DNA of 64,000 nt from Gloeopeniophorella convolvens (GCA_022496205.1 WTXD01000014.1:248001-312000); one strand, 5' to 3'. Positions 21,405 through 34,969 are shown, numbered from the stretch's first letter. Notes: a model not told the origin generated them from the letters alone. Program-made: numbers and translations.

Positions 21405-24400
21405 ATGGATTCTACACTGGCAGAACAGCAACAGCAAGAAATAACCGCTCTCAAGTCCATCTACGCAGAAGACTTTATAGAGTGTCAACCTAGGGCCTGG
21501 AAGGTGCGTCTGACCGTGGTGGCTCTCGGCCCTGTCCTCAGTGGTCAAACCGCCCTCAATAACATCGCTCGTCGCATCCAGGGCGCCGTCCGGCTTCCGG
21601 AGTTCATCATCAAGATTGCACACCCAGACATCCGGCATGCTCCCAAGATTTACTTTCATCTGCATACCATGTGCGTGTCTTACCGTTTCCACGTGGTTGT
21701 AGTAGCTTATATCGACTTGTGCAGATTCCCCAAGACTTATCCTGCAAATGCACATCCTATCTTCACAGTACAGCAGCCTATCCAAGGCATCTCCGAGGAC
21801 CGTATCACGAAGCTCTCCAATTACATCCAGTCCGAAGCAAAACAGTCTCGCGGGACGGAGATTGTTTTTCAGGTGAGCCACCTCATAACGTATCGGTGCA
21901 CGTTGCATCTCGGCAAAGAACATGCGGGAGGGTGGCTGTTCTGTAACATTCAAAACACGTACGGTTATCTTGCAACGTGCGCGCTAATCTTTGCTGTTCC
22001 CCTTCAGGTCATCACTGCTGCCCAAGATTGGATTGCCACCAATATTTCACCCCCTGCGGAAGTCGTAGGTTCCTTAGCTTCGGAGATGATCAGGCGAGCG
22101 ACTGAGGAGGAGCGTGTGAGTATACTCCTCACTATGGTTGCCCCGCGCTACAATTGAACTATGTTCTCAAGGCCAAGAGAGAACGTGAAGAGGCTAGAGC
22201 GCTGGAGGAAGCTGAGCGCAAGCGTCTCTTCGCCGAAGCATTCAATGAGCAAATGCAGGCGGATGCTCAACGTCATCAAATGGAACGCGAGAAGCACAAG
22301 GCCCGCCACAGAGCGCAGTCCGATGCAACGGAGGTTCCCGAGCTTGCGGACGACACCCTCACGCAGTCGTTCGATCGTGAGATTGTCATTAACGGTCTGC
22401 ATTTCCGCGCCGTCAAGCTGTTTCATCCACGGAGTGGTGATTTACTTATCCCTTTGGGTGAATCATGCAAATTGACGACTGTCTTAGACTGCCTTGGTAC
22501 TGTGTACCAGGCCGAGCCTATCTGTGACGATGTCACGGCGACCCTCCCGCTCGAAGTGCATCTTATTACGTTCGACACGCAGTACTATGCGACGCACCAG
22601 GGTCGCAAGAAACTGAAGTTTGTTCAAGAAGAGATCCAACGCCTGATGGCGGTCCGACACATCAACGTGGTTGGTTTGCATGCCGTCAAGCTCACCCTCT
22701 CGTCATCAAGCAGTGCATCCCAGCTCGCAGTCCTCATGGATCAGAAGCCTCAGCTCACTCTACAAGACATCTTGGAAGACAGTGATACGCTTCGCGAGGA
22801 GCGGGCGACGGTGAGCGCCTCAGGAGAAGGCAGCCCAATCCGAGCTGACATATCTGCAGAGCTATCTCACACAGATCTTAGCGGGATTAAATGAGGTCCA
22901 CTCAGCAGAGCTTGTACATCGAGGTCTGGTCTTATTCCACCCACGTTGTTACAGAATTGATCGATTTCCCACAGGACTGTCCCTACACACCATCGGGCTC
23001 TCAAGCCGCGAGAAGATGGGGCAGTCGAAACTCATCAAACTTTTCAAGGTTGGCTACTATGTCAAACTGCTGGATCTTCACAGGTCGAATCCGTTCCGGA
23101 CCGACTTGCCTCCCGCGGCAGAGTCAATGAATCTTTCAGAGAGCTGGTAAGTTATTTGATTCATTCAACAGGCATGCGATCGACGCGCTGTAGGCTAGCG
23201 AAGGATGCCCAGGATTCCACGTTGATCTACACAAAGGGCCGGGACATACACTATGTCGGTGTTGTCTTCCTCCAGATGCTCCTAGGCCGAGATGTTGTAG
23301 AGCATTTTCCGGACGCGCAGGCAGCACTTACGTCTTGTGAGTAGAGCGCTCACGCGTTTGGTTATGTCTTCTCACGCTGCCCAGCGTCGATATCCCCTGC
23401 ACTCCAGCGCATTGTTTTGAATATGGTCTCACAGAAGAAAAAGTACTCGTCCTGTGCTACGATCGTCGCAGAACTAGCCGACACATCATTTCCAAAGCCA
23501 CGTTCAATTTCCATCCCAGTGTCTGGTGAGGATTTAGCAGCCTAAATCAAAACGCAGCGTTGATCGTTGAGGGTACCAAGACGTGCGAACGCCCATACCA
23601 CATGGCTACGGAAGCTCTCCCGAGGTAGACTACTTCAGGATGCCGGTTCAGAGACGCCAGCAGGTCAGCCGATGGAAGGAAGACTGGGAGGAACTCGAAC
23701 TTCTGGTAAGCTGTTCGATGAAATGTTAGCCTGGTTTCCAAGTAACCACGCGTGGCAGGGCCGGGGCGCCTTTGGCTCGGTTGTCAAAGCTCGTAACAAG
23801 ATCGATTCTCGCATTTACGCAGGTGCGAGAGTCTCGGTTCCGTTCATTGATGACAACCTTATGACTGTACCCAGTCAAGAAGGTACGCCTGCGGACGCCA
23901 AACGTCGACAATAAGATTCTACGGGAAATCAATGCCTTAAGTCGCCTGTCGCACCGGTTCATCGTGCGATACTATACTGCTTGGTTCGAGGACTCAGAGC
24001 CAATATCTACGACCACATCTTCGTACGGCTCTGGTGATGATACCGCAGACGGGATCACCTCTGTCCCAAATAGTATGCGTCGCCTCGATGGCTCTTCCGA
24101 CCCATTTAACATCGACCTCGATGAGCTTGGTTCGAACAGGAGTTCCTCCACATCATTCCCCAGTATCCACTTCACTGGTTCCGACTCCGGTGCCACAGAG
24201 GGAAGCGACGGCGATACCGATGGTGTGGAGATAGATGCAGATGACCTGGGTGAGATCTTCGAAGTCCCACAAAATGGGAACGCTGTCATCAACGTTGTAC
24301 CCCGAACGCCGCCTGCCCCGAGGCCTCGCACCCTCTACATCCAAATGGTTCGCGCTTTTGCTGTGCTCGAGAGTGGGAGCTCATTACTCCACAGGAATTT

Positions 24401-27400
24401 GTAGAGCGGCAGACTCTGAGAGAGGTCGATCTATTGACCCATTGACATGCCTGACCCACTGACTGATTGCTCCTTATATACAGCGTATCGCGGAAGGCCT
24501 GAGAGAAAACGAGGCGTGGGGCTTGTTTCAGCAGATTGTCGATGCACTCGTGCACATGTCAAGCATGGGCATTGTTCGTCAAGTCTCCCTGTCGCATTTT
24601 TCGAGACTCACCGTATCTCAGTTGCACAGGGATATCAAGCTCACAAATATCTTCATCGGTAAGTTGTAAGACTCATTCTAAGGGTACTTCCTATCCTTAT
24701 CACCGTTGCAGACGGCAAAGGAGACTGCAAGAGTAAGCTGTCGAAAGAATATGATCGGCATTACCCCTGACACTCCGTCGAAAGTTGGTGACTTCGGCCT
24801 CGCGACATCTAGCCTGGCTGCCCTCGAGCAACCCGATTTGTCCCCGCATTGCGTTTCAATCGATGCGGAGATGACACTAGGTGTGTCTAATTGCACTTGG
24901 ATTTCTTCTATGTTGCTCACCGTGCTATTTGCAGAGGTTGGGACGAGGTTGTACATTGCTCCCGAAGTGCAGTCGCCAAAGAAAGGCCCGAGAAACCATA
25001 CCAAGGCCGACCTCTATAGTCTTGGAGTGAGTCTCTTAATATATCTTTCGGGGGTCCGTGAGCTTACGACGTACCAGATTGTCTTCTTCGAGATGAACTA
25101 TTTCTTCTCAACCGGCGCTGAACGTATTGCCGTCATCGAAGGCTTGCGGAAGAGAGAGGTCAATTTTCCTAGCGACTGGGACGCCCTCCGGACGCGCCAG
25201 CGGCAAAGTGAGTGCCGAACCTTCATGGCTTCCATACACCTATGAAGTCGTCGATTCAGTCATCACTTGGTTACTCCAACACAACCCAGACAATCGTCCA
25301 ACTGCCCTGGAGTTATCACAAAGCAGCTTGCTTCCTTCAAAGATAGAGGACGAGTACTTCAAAGGTGCTCTTAGGATGATGAGCAAGTTATGTCATCGCT
25401 ATTGGAGCTGAAGCTGACGCTATCCCTAGCCAAGGCCGATTCTCCCCATCGTCAGGCCGTCTTACAAGCGTTGTTTAGCCAGAATGCTCGTGGGGTGCGC
25501 GGATTCCTCTACGATAGCGACGTGGAGCATCCAGAACATGCGTCGCTGAACGGCATCGTTCGTGACACGCTCTCGGCTCTATTTCGTTTGCATGGTGCCA
25601 TCGAAATGGAGCCACCGTTGATGATGCCAATCATGGATAGCCCTGATGAGGCCAACCGCGCACTGTTTGTGGACAAGCACGGAGAGGTCGTTGGGCTGCC
25701 CAATAATGCACTGGTCCCGTTTGCACGCGTGGCTGCACGAAACAACCTCAAGCGTATCAAGAGGTTCCATATTGGAGACATCTACCGTCCCAGGTTCGTG
25801 AAGCCCTCTAGTATTACTCAATGACCCCGTCTGACTCGTTGACTAGCCTGGTTGCGGGACATCCCCGAGTGTCGAAGGCCGCTGTCCTCGATATAATCTC
25901 AACTGACATTGCCAATGGTGGCCCAGTATCCATTGCTGAGTTGATTATCATTATCAATGAGTGCTTGGACACGTATCCCAGCCTGTCCCAGCATTATGAG
26001 ATTCACATATCTCATTCCAAGAGTAACTTTACCGTCTCTTACATATCAGTCGGACACTAACGATCGTTCAGTCATCGAACTGGCTCTGAATCGAGTCCCG
26101 CACGACATCCGCGATGCTGTCGTTGATATTATCCTGCAGACCAGGTCGACATGGGCCCAGAAGCGATCGATGCTCCTTAAAAAGGGTCTTTTGAGGAGCA
26201 CGGTGGACGAGCTTGAAGTCTTCAGTGACACGGGTGAGTGACTTGGTTCTGCCTTACCTGGGACGGTTGACTGAACTAATACGTCACAGATGATGACATC
26301 GAAGCCATCGTCGCAAAGCTGGAGAGGGTCTCCCAGCCTCTCTCGTCCCTCTTGTCACCATGTGTGGACGACATCAAGAAAGCTGTCCAATTTGCCACAC
26401 TCGCAGGGGTATCGAGACCTATTTACTTCCAGCCTCTGATGGTTAGCAGCCACAACTCCTACTTCAAGGACGGTGTGTGCTTCGAAGTCGTCAGGCGGAA
26501 CAAACGGGGAGATATTCTGGCTGTTGGGGGACGGTAAGCAATTGCAACCAGAAGTCAGTCAATGGACATTGACGGACGACTGTAGATATGATGACCTTAT
26601 CGCTCAATTCTCTCCGCCAAAACTCGGCGGCAGCGCTCTCTGCGCAGTCGGACTGCAGATATCCCTGGAGAAGATTCTCATCGCTCTGGCAGCGTTCCAG
26701 GCGGTCTCTGTGAAGAATCTGCTCAAAGAACAGCGTTCTTTCGGCTTCTGGAGTCCTAGACGGTGCGATGTCTACATCGTATCCTACCAACCTGGATATC
26801 TCAGCGAGAGACTTGAAGTGGCTGCTCTGTTGTGGAGGCACAACATCAGCGCGGACATGATGTACGAGACAAGCCTCCCTGACGGCGAACACGAGAACCA
26901 CCTCGAAATCTGTCACCGCGAGGGTATATTGTACGTCGCTTCCTGCCTCTTGTCTGTGCATCCCTTTGACTGTAACAGGTTTTCCGTGTGTCCACGTCCG
27001 CGCTCCGCCCGCCGCGACCAACCTGCTTTCAAGATCAAGAGCATTCTCAAAGGCACGGAATACGATGGTCAGGTTTCACAGTTGCATGGAATACGATCTC
27101 CAGCTTACGAAGAGCTCTAGTTTCGAGAGCCGAGCTTGTACCTTGGCTGCAGGAACAGATCGCGGAACAGAAACGGCTTGATGCGGACACGTCTGGCGCT
27201 GCCGCCCTTTCTGAGGGCTCTCAAGGGCTTGTTCGGTCGAAATCGTCTGGCCCCATGCCAGAAGTCCAACTCATCTTACCGGGCGATACCCGAAAGCAAC
27301 GCAAACAGACGAAGCAAATCTTCCTCGAGAAAGGCGAGACATTTCGCCGATTACGCGCCAACCGTGCCGCGTTCGCTCATGCCCTACGTGCGTTACAGCC

Positions 27401-27679
27401 TTCGAAATGGGTGTGCAGATCCGCTCGGCCGTGCAATCGGGCCTTCCCATCGTGGCAGTTGACACTCCCGCTAACGTATTCGACGCTTTATGCAAATCTT
27501 CCAACTGGGTGACAGACGACGAGCCATGGAAGGCGATAGCCTCTTCGTTCCCTCTCGCCAGCACGGGGTACGCCCCTCAGATCCGCGAGGCCGTCTCGCG
27601 TCGCCGCGCGGAGGGCCATCGCTTCATCCTGCTCTTTGCTGTCCGGGACGAGCGCGTGCATCTTCTTACGCTATCATGA
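21405..27679 (+). CDS. GCN2: eIF2-alpha kinase Gcn2
   Basis: Twenty-nine exons join to 1571 residues, normal for fungal Gcn2. Domains in order: RWD (about 1-140; binds Gcn1), a charged helix (KREREEARALEEAERKR), a pseudokinase (about 230-515), the active kinase from about 560 (GRGAFGSVVKA, AVKKVRLR, LHRDIKLTN, GDFGLA, YIAPEV) with an acidic insert, then a HisRS-like region and a C-terminal ribosome/tRNA-binding part. Exons start at 21405, 21582, 21725, 22008, 22172, 22488, 22860, 22975, 23194, 23385, 23572, 23759, 23875, 24395, 24484, 24622, 24712, 24785, 24935, 25078, 25260, 25430, 25847, 26072, 26290, 26586, 26979, 27121 and 27399. The kinase senses uncharged tRNA and lowers translation by phosphorylating eIF2-alpha. 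Introns 25383-25429 and 27334-27398 appear to be GC-AG. Confidence 0.95.
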
Positions 27680-28098
27680 ACGTTACGAATCTCCTCCGAA
27701 CCATCTAAGCCTTCCATATTGTATTGATATCATCCTCCCTGCTCAATCATATATTGTACTCTACGTGTAACTAAACTCGGAATGCTATGGATCAGTTACC
27801 TTGACCAATCGAAATCCGACTGATTCCCCTCCCCTCATGTTGGCAAGTCTGCTCCGACCAGCCTCAGCTTGCGGGACCTGGGCGGTCTTGCAAATTTGAT
27901 GAGTTTCTCCATTCAATGACACGATCAACAATTCGGATCGGATACAGGTTGCAATACAACATAAATGCTAGGCGGAAGAGAACGACCTGCGGAGCAGCAG
28001 CGTCGACAGAATTACGAGATACAGGTCATCAATCCAAACTACAGATGTGTTTTTTACTCTCCCCGGAGTGTCAGACGCACAGCTTTCTTCATCATGAG
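27680..28098. other. Intergenic region between convergent genes, 419 bp
   Basis: It is the shared 3' flank of GCN2 and the Zn2Cys6 factor. It is AT-richer than the genes around it. No feature is recognised. Confidence 0.45.
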
Positions 28099-31000
28099 CT
28101 AGGGACTGCCCACGATCCCAACCATCTCGTTCGAACTATGGCTTGTGCGCCGCGCAAAGGCGGCGCCATACGGTGAGTCGCCCGGTAGTTCGGTGGTAAA
28201 CTCCGGTAACGCGGGCTGCGGGAACAGCCCAGCGACGTCGAGCCCGCTCTCGCCAAACAGGGCCATCAGGTCCGCCGTCCCCATGGGCATCGCGCCAGGG
28301 TCGGGCTTAGGCAGCTCTAGGCCGCTTGTACCCGACGCGTCAAGGAATTGCGCCGTAGGCGACGTAGCGTCCATCGAGTACCGACGCGGCGATTGCGCTT
28401 TCGGGACCGGAGAGAAAGTGTTGGACAGGAATGACGAGTTCGGCGCCGCGGACATGGGGCTACCGAACTCGCCTGGGTCCTGTGGTGGCGACTCCATACT
28501 GCCCGTGGAACGAGGGGCAGATGGGTTCTTCTTACGCACTGGCCGGAGCCATGGGGGCCGCGCAGGGTTTCCCAGGAGCTCTTGCGGAATGGTTGGGTTG
28601 TCAAGCGGTATTTGGGTGACTGTAAGAGTGTGTATCAGCCCTAACCTGATTAATTCGACGCAACATGTGCACGTACTTCTGCAGAACTCTTCCATCATAT
28701 CACATGAGCGTTGACCACATACATAGCGGCCACTGAATCGGCGAAGGAGTCCCACGCAAGAGCGCAGGCCATCGAGAGCAGGTGTGATCAAGGGTCGCAA
28801 CATGTCAGATTGGCAATTCAAGAGGAAGCCGACCAGAGTTCGCCCTGCTTGGGTTAGTTGGTGGATCACATGGACCCCGTCTATGGATCAAAGTGCGTGG
28901 GTAAAGGTGTCAGGGAGATAGAAAGGTAATTGGCTCACAGTATGTCATAAGACCCTTCTGTGCAATCTGCAAATGTGTGGAGATAAGTTGAAGGGCAGCA
29001 GAGTGGGCCACGGTCATTGCATCGCGTTCCCGTTCGGCCTGCTCTTGTTCGCCAGTGACCGCGCGCTCAGCAACGAGGTCGGAGAATCGATGTCGCATAA
29101 TGAGCATCCGCACAAAGAGGGAAAGGCAGTATACACGCTCAGCGTGTGTGACGCGAATGACGTCCTCACTTGCGAGGGTTTCGGGTGAATGTCGCCAGTA
29201 AGCAGGCACGGCATTACAGACGTCGTCGAGAAGCGCCTCCTCTTCACGTAGGCCCTTGTGTCTCCGGAAGCCAACGAGGATTGATGTCGCGCGTTTCAAA
29301 AACGGCGAAGCGTCCCCGAAGTCTTTAGGCGGAGGTGCGTCCAGCACTGACTCAAGCACCACGATTAATCGCAGGACGCTCAGGAATGCGCCCATTCGGC
29401 TGGGAGTCTCCGCAGGTTGAGGCCCGACGGAGTCGCGTGATATAAATTCGTCGTCAACTGCGGCAGGTTCGGCGACGTCGCAGTCCCGAAGCCGGACGAG
29501 CGGCGGCCGGCCGAAATGTGCGCCTGCTTGCTTGTCCCACATGTAGACGCACCAGAACGTGCGCTTGCGTACTTCCTCCTCGATTGCGTCGAAGATGTCA
29601 TACGCGTCCGAGGAACGATGTAGTCCGGCATCGAGCGAGAGGGTGACAGATTCGGAGATAAGTGCGAAGGCTTTTGACAATTTGCCCCACCCGATTGCGT
29701 AGACACCTGCTACTAATGTGGCCTGGATGGTGTATAGAGTCGGACGATCTGCTCCTGGGAGTGTGCGCAGGCGGCCGAAGAGGTCAAACCATTGCGTTCC
29801 TGAGGAAACCCCGTCGTTTGGATCCGCGCGCACGCGGGGGTCGTCGATGTGACGCGAAGCAAGGCAACAGACGGCTACTACAAACGCTGCAAAGCCGGGC
29901 TCACCCCATTTTTGAGGATCACCATAGTCCTGCAGACATGTGAGGATAAGGAGGTCATGCATCGAAGGAACGCACGCTGAGGAACGTTGGAACGTGGAGG
30001 AACGGCATGATGTAGTACGAGGTCGATAGAAAGCATTGAACAAGGCTTGTTCAGCAATAGGTCAGCGTCGTGCGCTATGAGAAACATGACGCAAACATGC
30101 CTGTCCATTAAATCGGGTGCAATGAAAGAAGTGATGAGCTTCCAAATCCGTTCTGGGTTCATATCCGTACGGTGGGTCGTGCGGTCCGGGAACCAAGTAC
30201 TGTCTGAGCTCGACGAGACCCCATTGGACCAATCCTGTTGCGGGCTCGGGTCTCGCTCCTTTTTCGGTGGTGGGTTATGGCGTTCGATGAGAAGATCCAA
30301 AATTGGGAGACCAGACGTTTCACCCTGCCAACGCGTGAACCCCTCGTCGTCAACGTACAGATACGAGGACGAGAGGGCCATGCGAGCAATCTCCTCTGAA
30401 GCGTGGTCTGAAGTTGACGCCTCGCCAAGGGCAGTACCCTGGTAACCAAAGGGCGAGGCGACGGCCTGCGGGCTGGACTGACGGGAGCCATTGGTCCCGA
30501 GTGTGAAATGTGTTGACGGGTTCATCAATGGGATGACGCTTAGAGACGGCGGAGGCACGGCGGCCGGGTACGTGTGATTCGAGACCAACGGGAATGAAGG
30601 GTGTGGGTCGAAAGGCGAGGATGGGGTAGTAGCGGCACCGCCCGCGGCGAAAACGGCTGGAGGGATTGCCTGAATGAGACTCTCAAGATGATGCATGCGA
30701 TCCTCCAGAGTCGCGGTACGTCTAAAGATAAACTGAAATCAGAAGAATGTGCATGAAAATCAGCGTCTGGCACTGACTTAGACTTGTGAGGGTGGCTTCT
30801 TTTTCCGGGCTCCTCGAACGTACAGGATGAATTCGCGCCTAAACATGCTTGGCACGGGTGACCTTCGTCACATTTGATCCGTCTCCGCCTACAAAGCGGG
30901 TTGGGTATTCGAGTGCAGACAGCGCGAAGTGACGCTCACCGACACCGATCGCAAGCTCTGTGGGAGGATTTCGAACGCACATGAGTGACCAAGGTACGCA

Positions 31001-31102
31001 ATATGAGGCCAAGACAAATCACCTGCTGAGCTTGAAGCGGCGCTCCTTGAGTATCGAGGAGGACTTGTCTGCGATCGCATCCTCTGCCGGGGTGGGGGAC
31101 AT
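28099..31102 (-). CDS. Zn2Cys6 transcription factor with fungal-specific TF domain
   Basis: Eight exons (31023-31102, 30940-30957, 30778-30888, 30101-30721, 29976-30045, 28939-29929, 28677-28880, 28099-28619) give 871 residues. The Zn2Cys6 cluster at about residues 28-55 ([25 protein letters not shown]) has spacing CX2CX6CX5CX2CX6C and is split over three exons, one of only 18 nt. A linker and short coiled coil ([13 protein letters not shown]) follow. The middle contains the fungal-specific transcription factor domain ([35 protein letters not shown]). The C-terminus is Pro/Ser-rich, as in activation domains. Intron 30046-30100 must be GC-AG (gcatgt) to give MDS-LVQCF. It should act in the nucleus; target genes cannot be told from sequence. 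Confidence 0.9.
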
Positions 31103-32275
31103 GATGTGGGGAGAGGAAGGGGAGCTCGTTGGAGGGGGAGAGACGCTCAGCCGAGGGCTGTGATGGAGGCGCGGGCGTCCATTTCCATACCCGGTTAACT
31201 AGCACGCCCTCGTGACTCCGCGCCCCGCAGCGGACCTCTGCCGCGGCACACCAGCCCCTGTCCGCCCGCCGACACAATACATTCTCACCGACCGGTTCTG
31301 CCCTTGCCCGCCCTATCATCCCCTGCTCTTCGCTGGCCATTTATTACTAACACTGGCCTGCCAGCCAGTAGCAAGCCATTCAATCCCCTCGCAGAGCTGA
31401 CTCACACCCGCCACATGCTTACATCCTTCTTCGATTCGGAGGCCCGGCAATGCCTTTACGCGGCAAGAGGGCGGGACTTATTTTGTGCCCAATGAGCGGG
31501 CGGCTTGGTCTCCGGTTGTCCGAGGGCTTGGCTAGCCCAGGCCAACCTCACCAGGCCTCTCGGAGCGTCAACAGGACACACAGTCCACCAATAGGATCAT
31601 TAGGTGATGCCTGTGTCCGCAGCAGTGAAGCTATTGCAGGAGGTCACCCGACTGGGAGCCTCCTCACGCGCGCGAATGCTGAAACAATATGCGGAGCGTA
31701 GAATGTGGATGCAAGGTTCAATGGCCGTGATGCCCATTTAGCGCTGCATGACCCAGCCCGCAGCATGTGACATGGCACAATAATGGCTATGGAACTCACT
31801 GGGACAATGCATACAGACAAGATACATGCCGCTGGCGTTCCGCTGCGCTACGACGTACGTTAACACTGAACCAAAACTAGACTTCGGCTCACTAGTCGGA
31901 ATGCCACGGTGGCAGTTGTGCCACAAATTGACTGTCGAATCGTTTGGACCCGGATAAAAGAAGCATCGCAGATAAGACAGTGCTTCCAAACGGCGGGGCT
32001 CGGTAGGATGTTCATGCATCTTCAACTTCGCAGCCGTAACCGTGTGAACGAACGGCTTGCTCAAAACTGCCCCATTCCCTAGATGACCATAGCGCGAGGC
32101 GCACAGGGACTGGTCTCTTCCCGAGAAAACATGGTCATTAGGTTGATTGCCTATCAGTACTGGGTATTCTGTCCGAAATGGTTTCGACGCATAGCCATAG
32201 CATGAGTACATACACACACAACATAAAGATCATACCAGAAATCGGACCCTCACGAGTCACATCGTAGTACACACA
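31103..32275. other. Intergenic region with one unassigned ORF, about 1.17 kb
   Basis: The part next to 31102 is the promoter of the Zn2Cys6 factor. A 159-codon minus-strand ORF (31738-32217) is longer than expected by chance but has no signal peptide, domain or repeat that I recognise, and no clear splice partners. I leave it unassigned. Confidence 0.35.
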
Positions 32276-34435
32276 TTAAATCATAAATCGTCGGTTCAGG
32301 TCCTGTGGTGAGCTCAGCGTCCGCAAAGCGCATGGCAAAAGCTACCCACGATACGATGTGACGCAGACAACTGCGGTTTTTGATGATACTTGCGAGTTGC
32401 ACGTCGTAAGTCTTTTAGTAAATCGTCGTAAGTGAGCCTCGAATTGTTATCACCTGTTGACGTCAGATATGCCCACGCACGCTGTGTGGAGGTGTACTCA
32501 CGTAGGGCTTTTAAAAATGCATAGCTCATCGCACCAACAGCAATACCGCCCGCATGCGCGTCAGCTGCACTGCCGGAATCCACGGAACCACTCCAGCAGA
32601 GCACTTCTGCTGGCGAAGCCTTTTCCTTTATGAATTTTCTTGTGACATCGCTCTTTTTGACGCGACCGTCTGAATGATACTGAGATGGGGTCCGTCATGG
32701 TACATAATAAGTTGGGATTAATTCACGTACGAGATATGGTACATCTGATGAGCAAAAATGAATGTCAGCTTATAATCGATACTTTCAGGAATTGCACAAA
32801 CCAAGGACAGATCCAGAGTGACAGGACTAGAGTAGACGGTGAGTAGACGAAATTGAGTGTTACTGGAGCAGCGCACGTCAAAAACCGCCTATATGCAGGT
32901 CAGGTTAGTACGACCCAGAGATGAGTAAGGGAAGCGAACAGCGTACAGTCAAACGACAGCCAGCAGGCAGAGGCTTGATCTGTGTAACGGCGACATAAGT
33001 ATTGTCCACAAACAACCCGAAGGACTGTGATTACCAATTGATCATGGAGTTCCTGCATGCATAGAACCAGTCAGCACCTGACCTGAGGGACACAGCTGGC
33101 GTGAAACTCACATCGTCGATAATCGTACCAGTTTTGGAGTAATCCACAGGGAATATTACTGCTGTGCGTAAGGATCTGGCTGTAGAGCACGCACAGGCCT
33201 ACACTACCTTCATCGTACCCATCGACCTCATCACCATTCCGATCTCTGACCTGAGCGCCGTGCCCTGAGTCTACGGACCAATGTCAGTACATAAAATTGC
33301 GATATTAGAAAGGGGCGTACAATGGAAGAACAGTGAATCGTGTTTACGAGCGCCGCGCACGAGCCAGCGCATAGCACCCAGGATATTCGCTCGCGTGGGC
33401 AAGTTGCGCGGGTCACGAGCCTCGTCGGTGAGACGGATGATATCCCGGGCACGGAAGCCTTGGCGGTCTGTAAGGCAGACATGCTTTCAGTGTCGGAAAT
33501 GAACTGCCGCCGGTGATGTCACTCACCGATGAGGAAACGATACATGCTCTTAGCGTCATTCACACAGCCATCCAGCTGGCTGCTTTGTCCAGTGTAGTTG
33601 ATGCCGATCTAAAGTCGCCGCATCCTAAATGAGAGGTGCGCCAAGCATTGCCAGATAAGCTTGACTCACGCATACAGCCTTCTTGCGCCCACTGCATCGC
33701 GAGTGTTGAAACTCCGGATGCTCAAGCGAGTTGACTCGCCTTGTGATAGGAAGTGGGGCCCGGTCCGCCGCATGAACGTCCATGGTCGGTTGTTTATGAA
33801 GTACATGTGGAGCCTGAGTCGCATAGCGCCTCGTCGCATGAGGGTCGTACGCGAAATCACGGGTCCTCACCTCTCCACCAGGAGCATGGTCATATGGGTA
33901 GTCGTCTTCGCGACGGCGGTGAGAGCGATGACGCTCTGGCTCTCGAGGGTGTTTTCGTTCGTCGCGATAGTTATCTTTGTGGTGGCGAGGTGGGACAGGG
34001 AGGGGGTCGGGGGAGCCAGGTCGCATATGCCGGTCCATATTCGCGATGGAGGGGGCTGCATATATGTTATTAAGGTCCCACAGGGAGTAGTAAGTAGCCC
34101 TCACGTTGTATGATTATATCAGGCACTTTGCTGTGACGAGAACCATGACGCGGGTGAGAGCGTGGTCCTGACCTTGGGGGGCGCTGAGGTTGTTGGGGGT
34201 ATATGCTTGGTACAGCCTGGCTTCCTTCGTAGTCGACTTGAGTGATAGCACGTTCACCATAATGCGAGTGTTGGGACGCTGGGACGGCGATGACACTTGG
34301 GGGATGCGAGCCTTGTTGAGAAAGTGGTGCTCCGAAACCTCTGAGTGTCATCGACGCGCCAACGTCAGTTTGGGACTGTGTACCGTCATTTCGCAACTCA
34401 CACGCTATGCGGGACCGCCTCCTGAAAGCGACCAT
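32276..34435 (-). CDS. MCA1: Metacaspase (type I), start uncertain
   Basis: Fourteen exons (34105-34435, 33670-34055, 33527-33608, 33321-33467, 33208-33270, 33112-33158, 33035-33052, 32947-32979, 32877-32888, 32802-32826, 32731-32744, 32502-32679, 32350-32453, 32276-32302) give 488 residues from the ATG at 34435, or 460 from the one at 34351. The N-terminal third is Pro/Gln/Arg-rich, as in type I metacaspases. The p20-like part begins GRKKAVCIGINYTG; the catalytic His is in HYSGHGAQV and the catalytic Cys in AVFDSCHSG, followed by VGAMSYAF and the closing QLSASHRIDLN. These cysteine proteases cut after Arg/Lys, need calcium and act in stress responses and protein quality control. Exons of 12, 14, 18 and 25 nt surround the catalytic Cys. 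An upstream exon beginning at 34774 is possible. Confidence 0.88.
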
Positions 34436-34969
34436 AGTCGATATTGAGGTTCGGTTCCCTAGTGAACGAGCGTCAATTTAGAATTTTGATTGGGGGGTGA
34501 CGAAGCCGTGGCCATGGGGGATGTGGAAGCAAAGACTCACACCAAAGGAAAACTGAGAAGCACAATGTGTCATTGTAAGTGGCCTCGGTTATCGATGGAG
34601 GTGAGGTTAGACGCATGCGTACTGCTGCTGGCTTGTGTGGACTGGCATATCGGGGTCGGTCCCTTCCTCCCATAAGTCTGGAGCCTCCGAGATGGGCACG
34701 GCATGAATCTGGCCCTCATTTTTGTTCCTGCGCTTTCCCGGGAGCAAACGACGAAATCGCGACTTGGAGAACATGATGGGAAAGAGGGAGGGTGTGGTGG
34801 GAGGACGGGGGATATGGATTTTTGGCCTGTGCGCGTTGAAGGTTCCCAGCAGTGATCGCGTTGGCCATAACGGGACCAATATTATCTAACCATTAACGCC
34901 ACGTGCTTCCCCAATCTGGCCTTGGCGCGACCCGCTTTTCGCTCAGCCCAGTCCCCGCCGCTCTCTCCC
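34436..34969. other. Divergent promoter region with a possible upstream exon
   Basis: The region separates the metacaspase and the Bud21-like gene. On the minus strand an ATG at 34774 opens a 55-codon frame (to about 34607) starting MFSKSRFRRLLPGKRRNK. It could be a small gene or the true first exon of the metacaspase, because short GT-AG splices can carry it into the frame of the ATG at 34435. If so, the two genes would share a promoter of about 195 bp. Confidence 0.35.

Noticed and set aside
25208..25247. A 40-nt intron in GCN2.
   Set aside because: A second acceptor 12 nt further on (25259) gives RQRQ-IITWLLQHNP, which matches the family better, so the intron is 52 nt.
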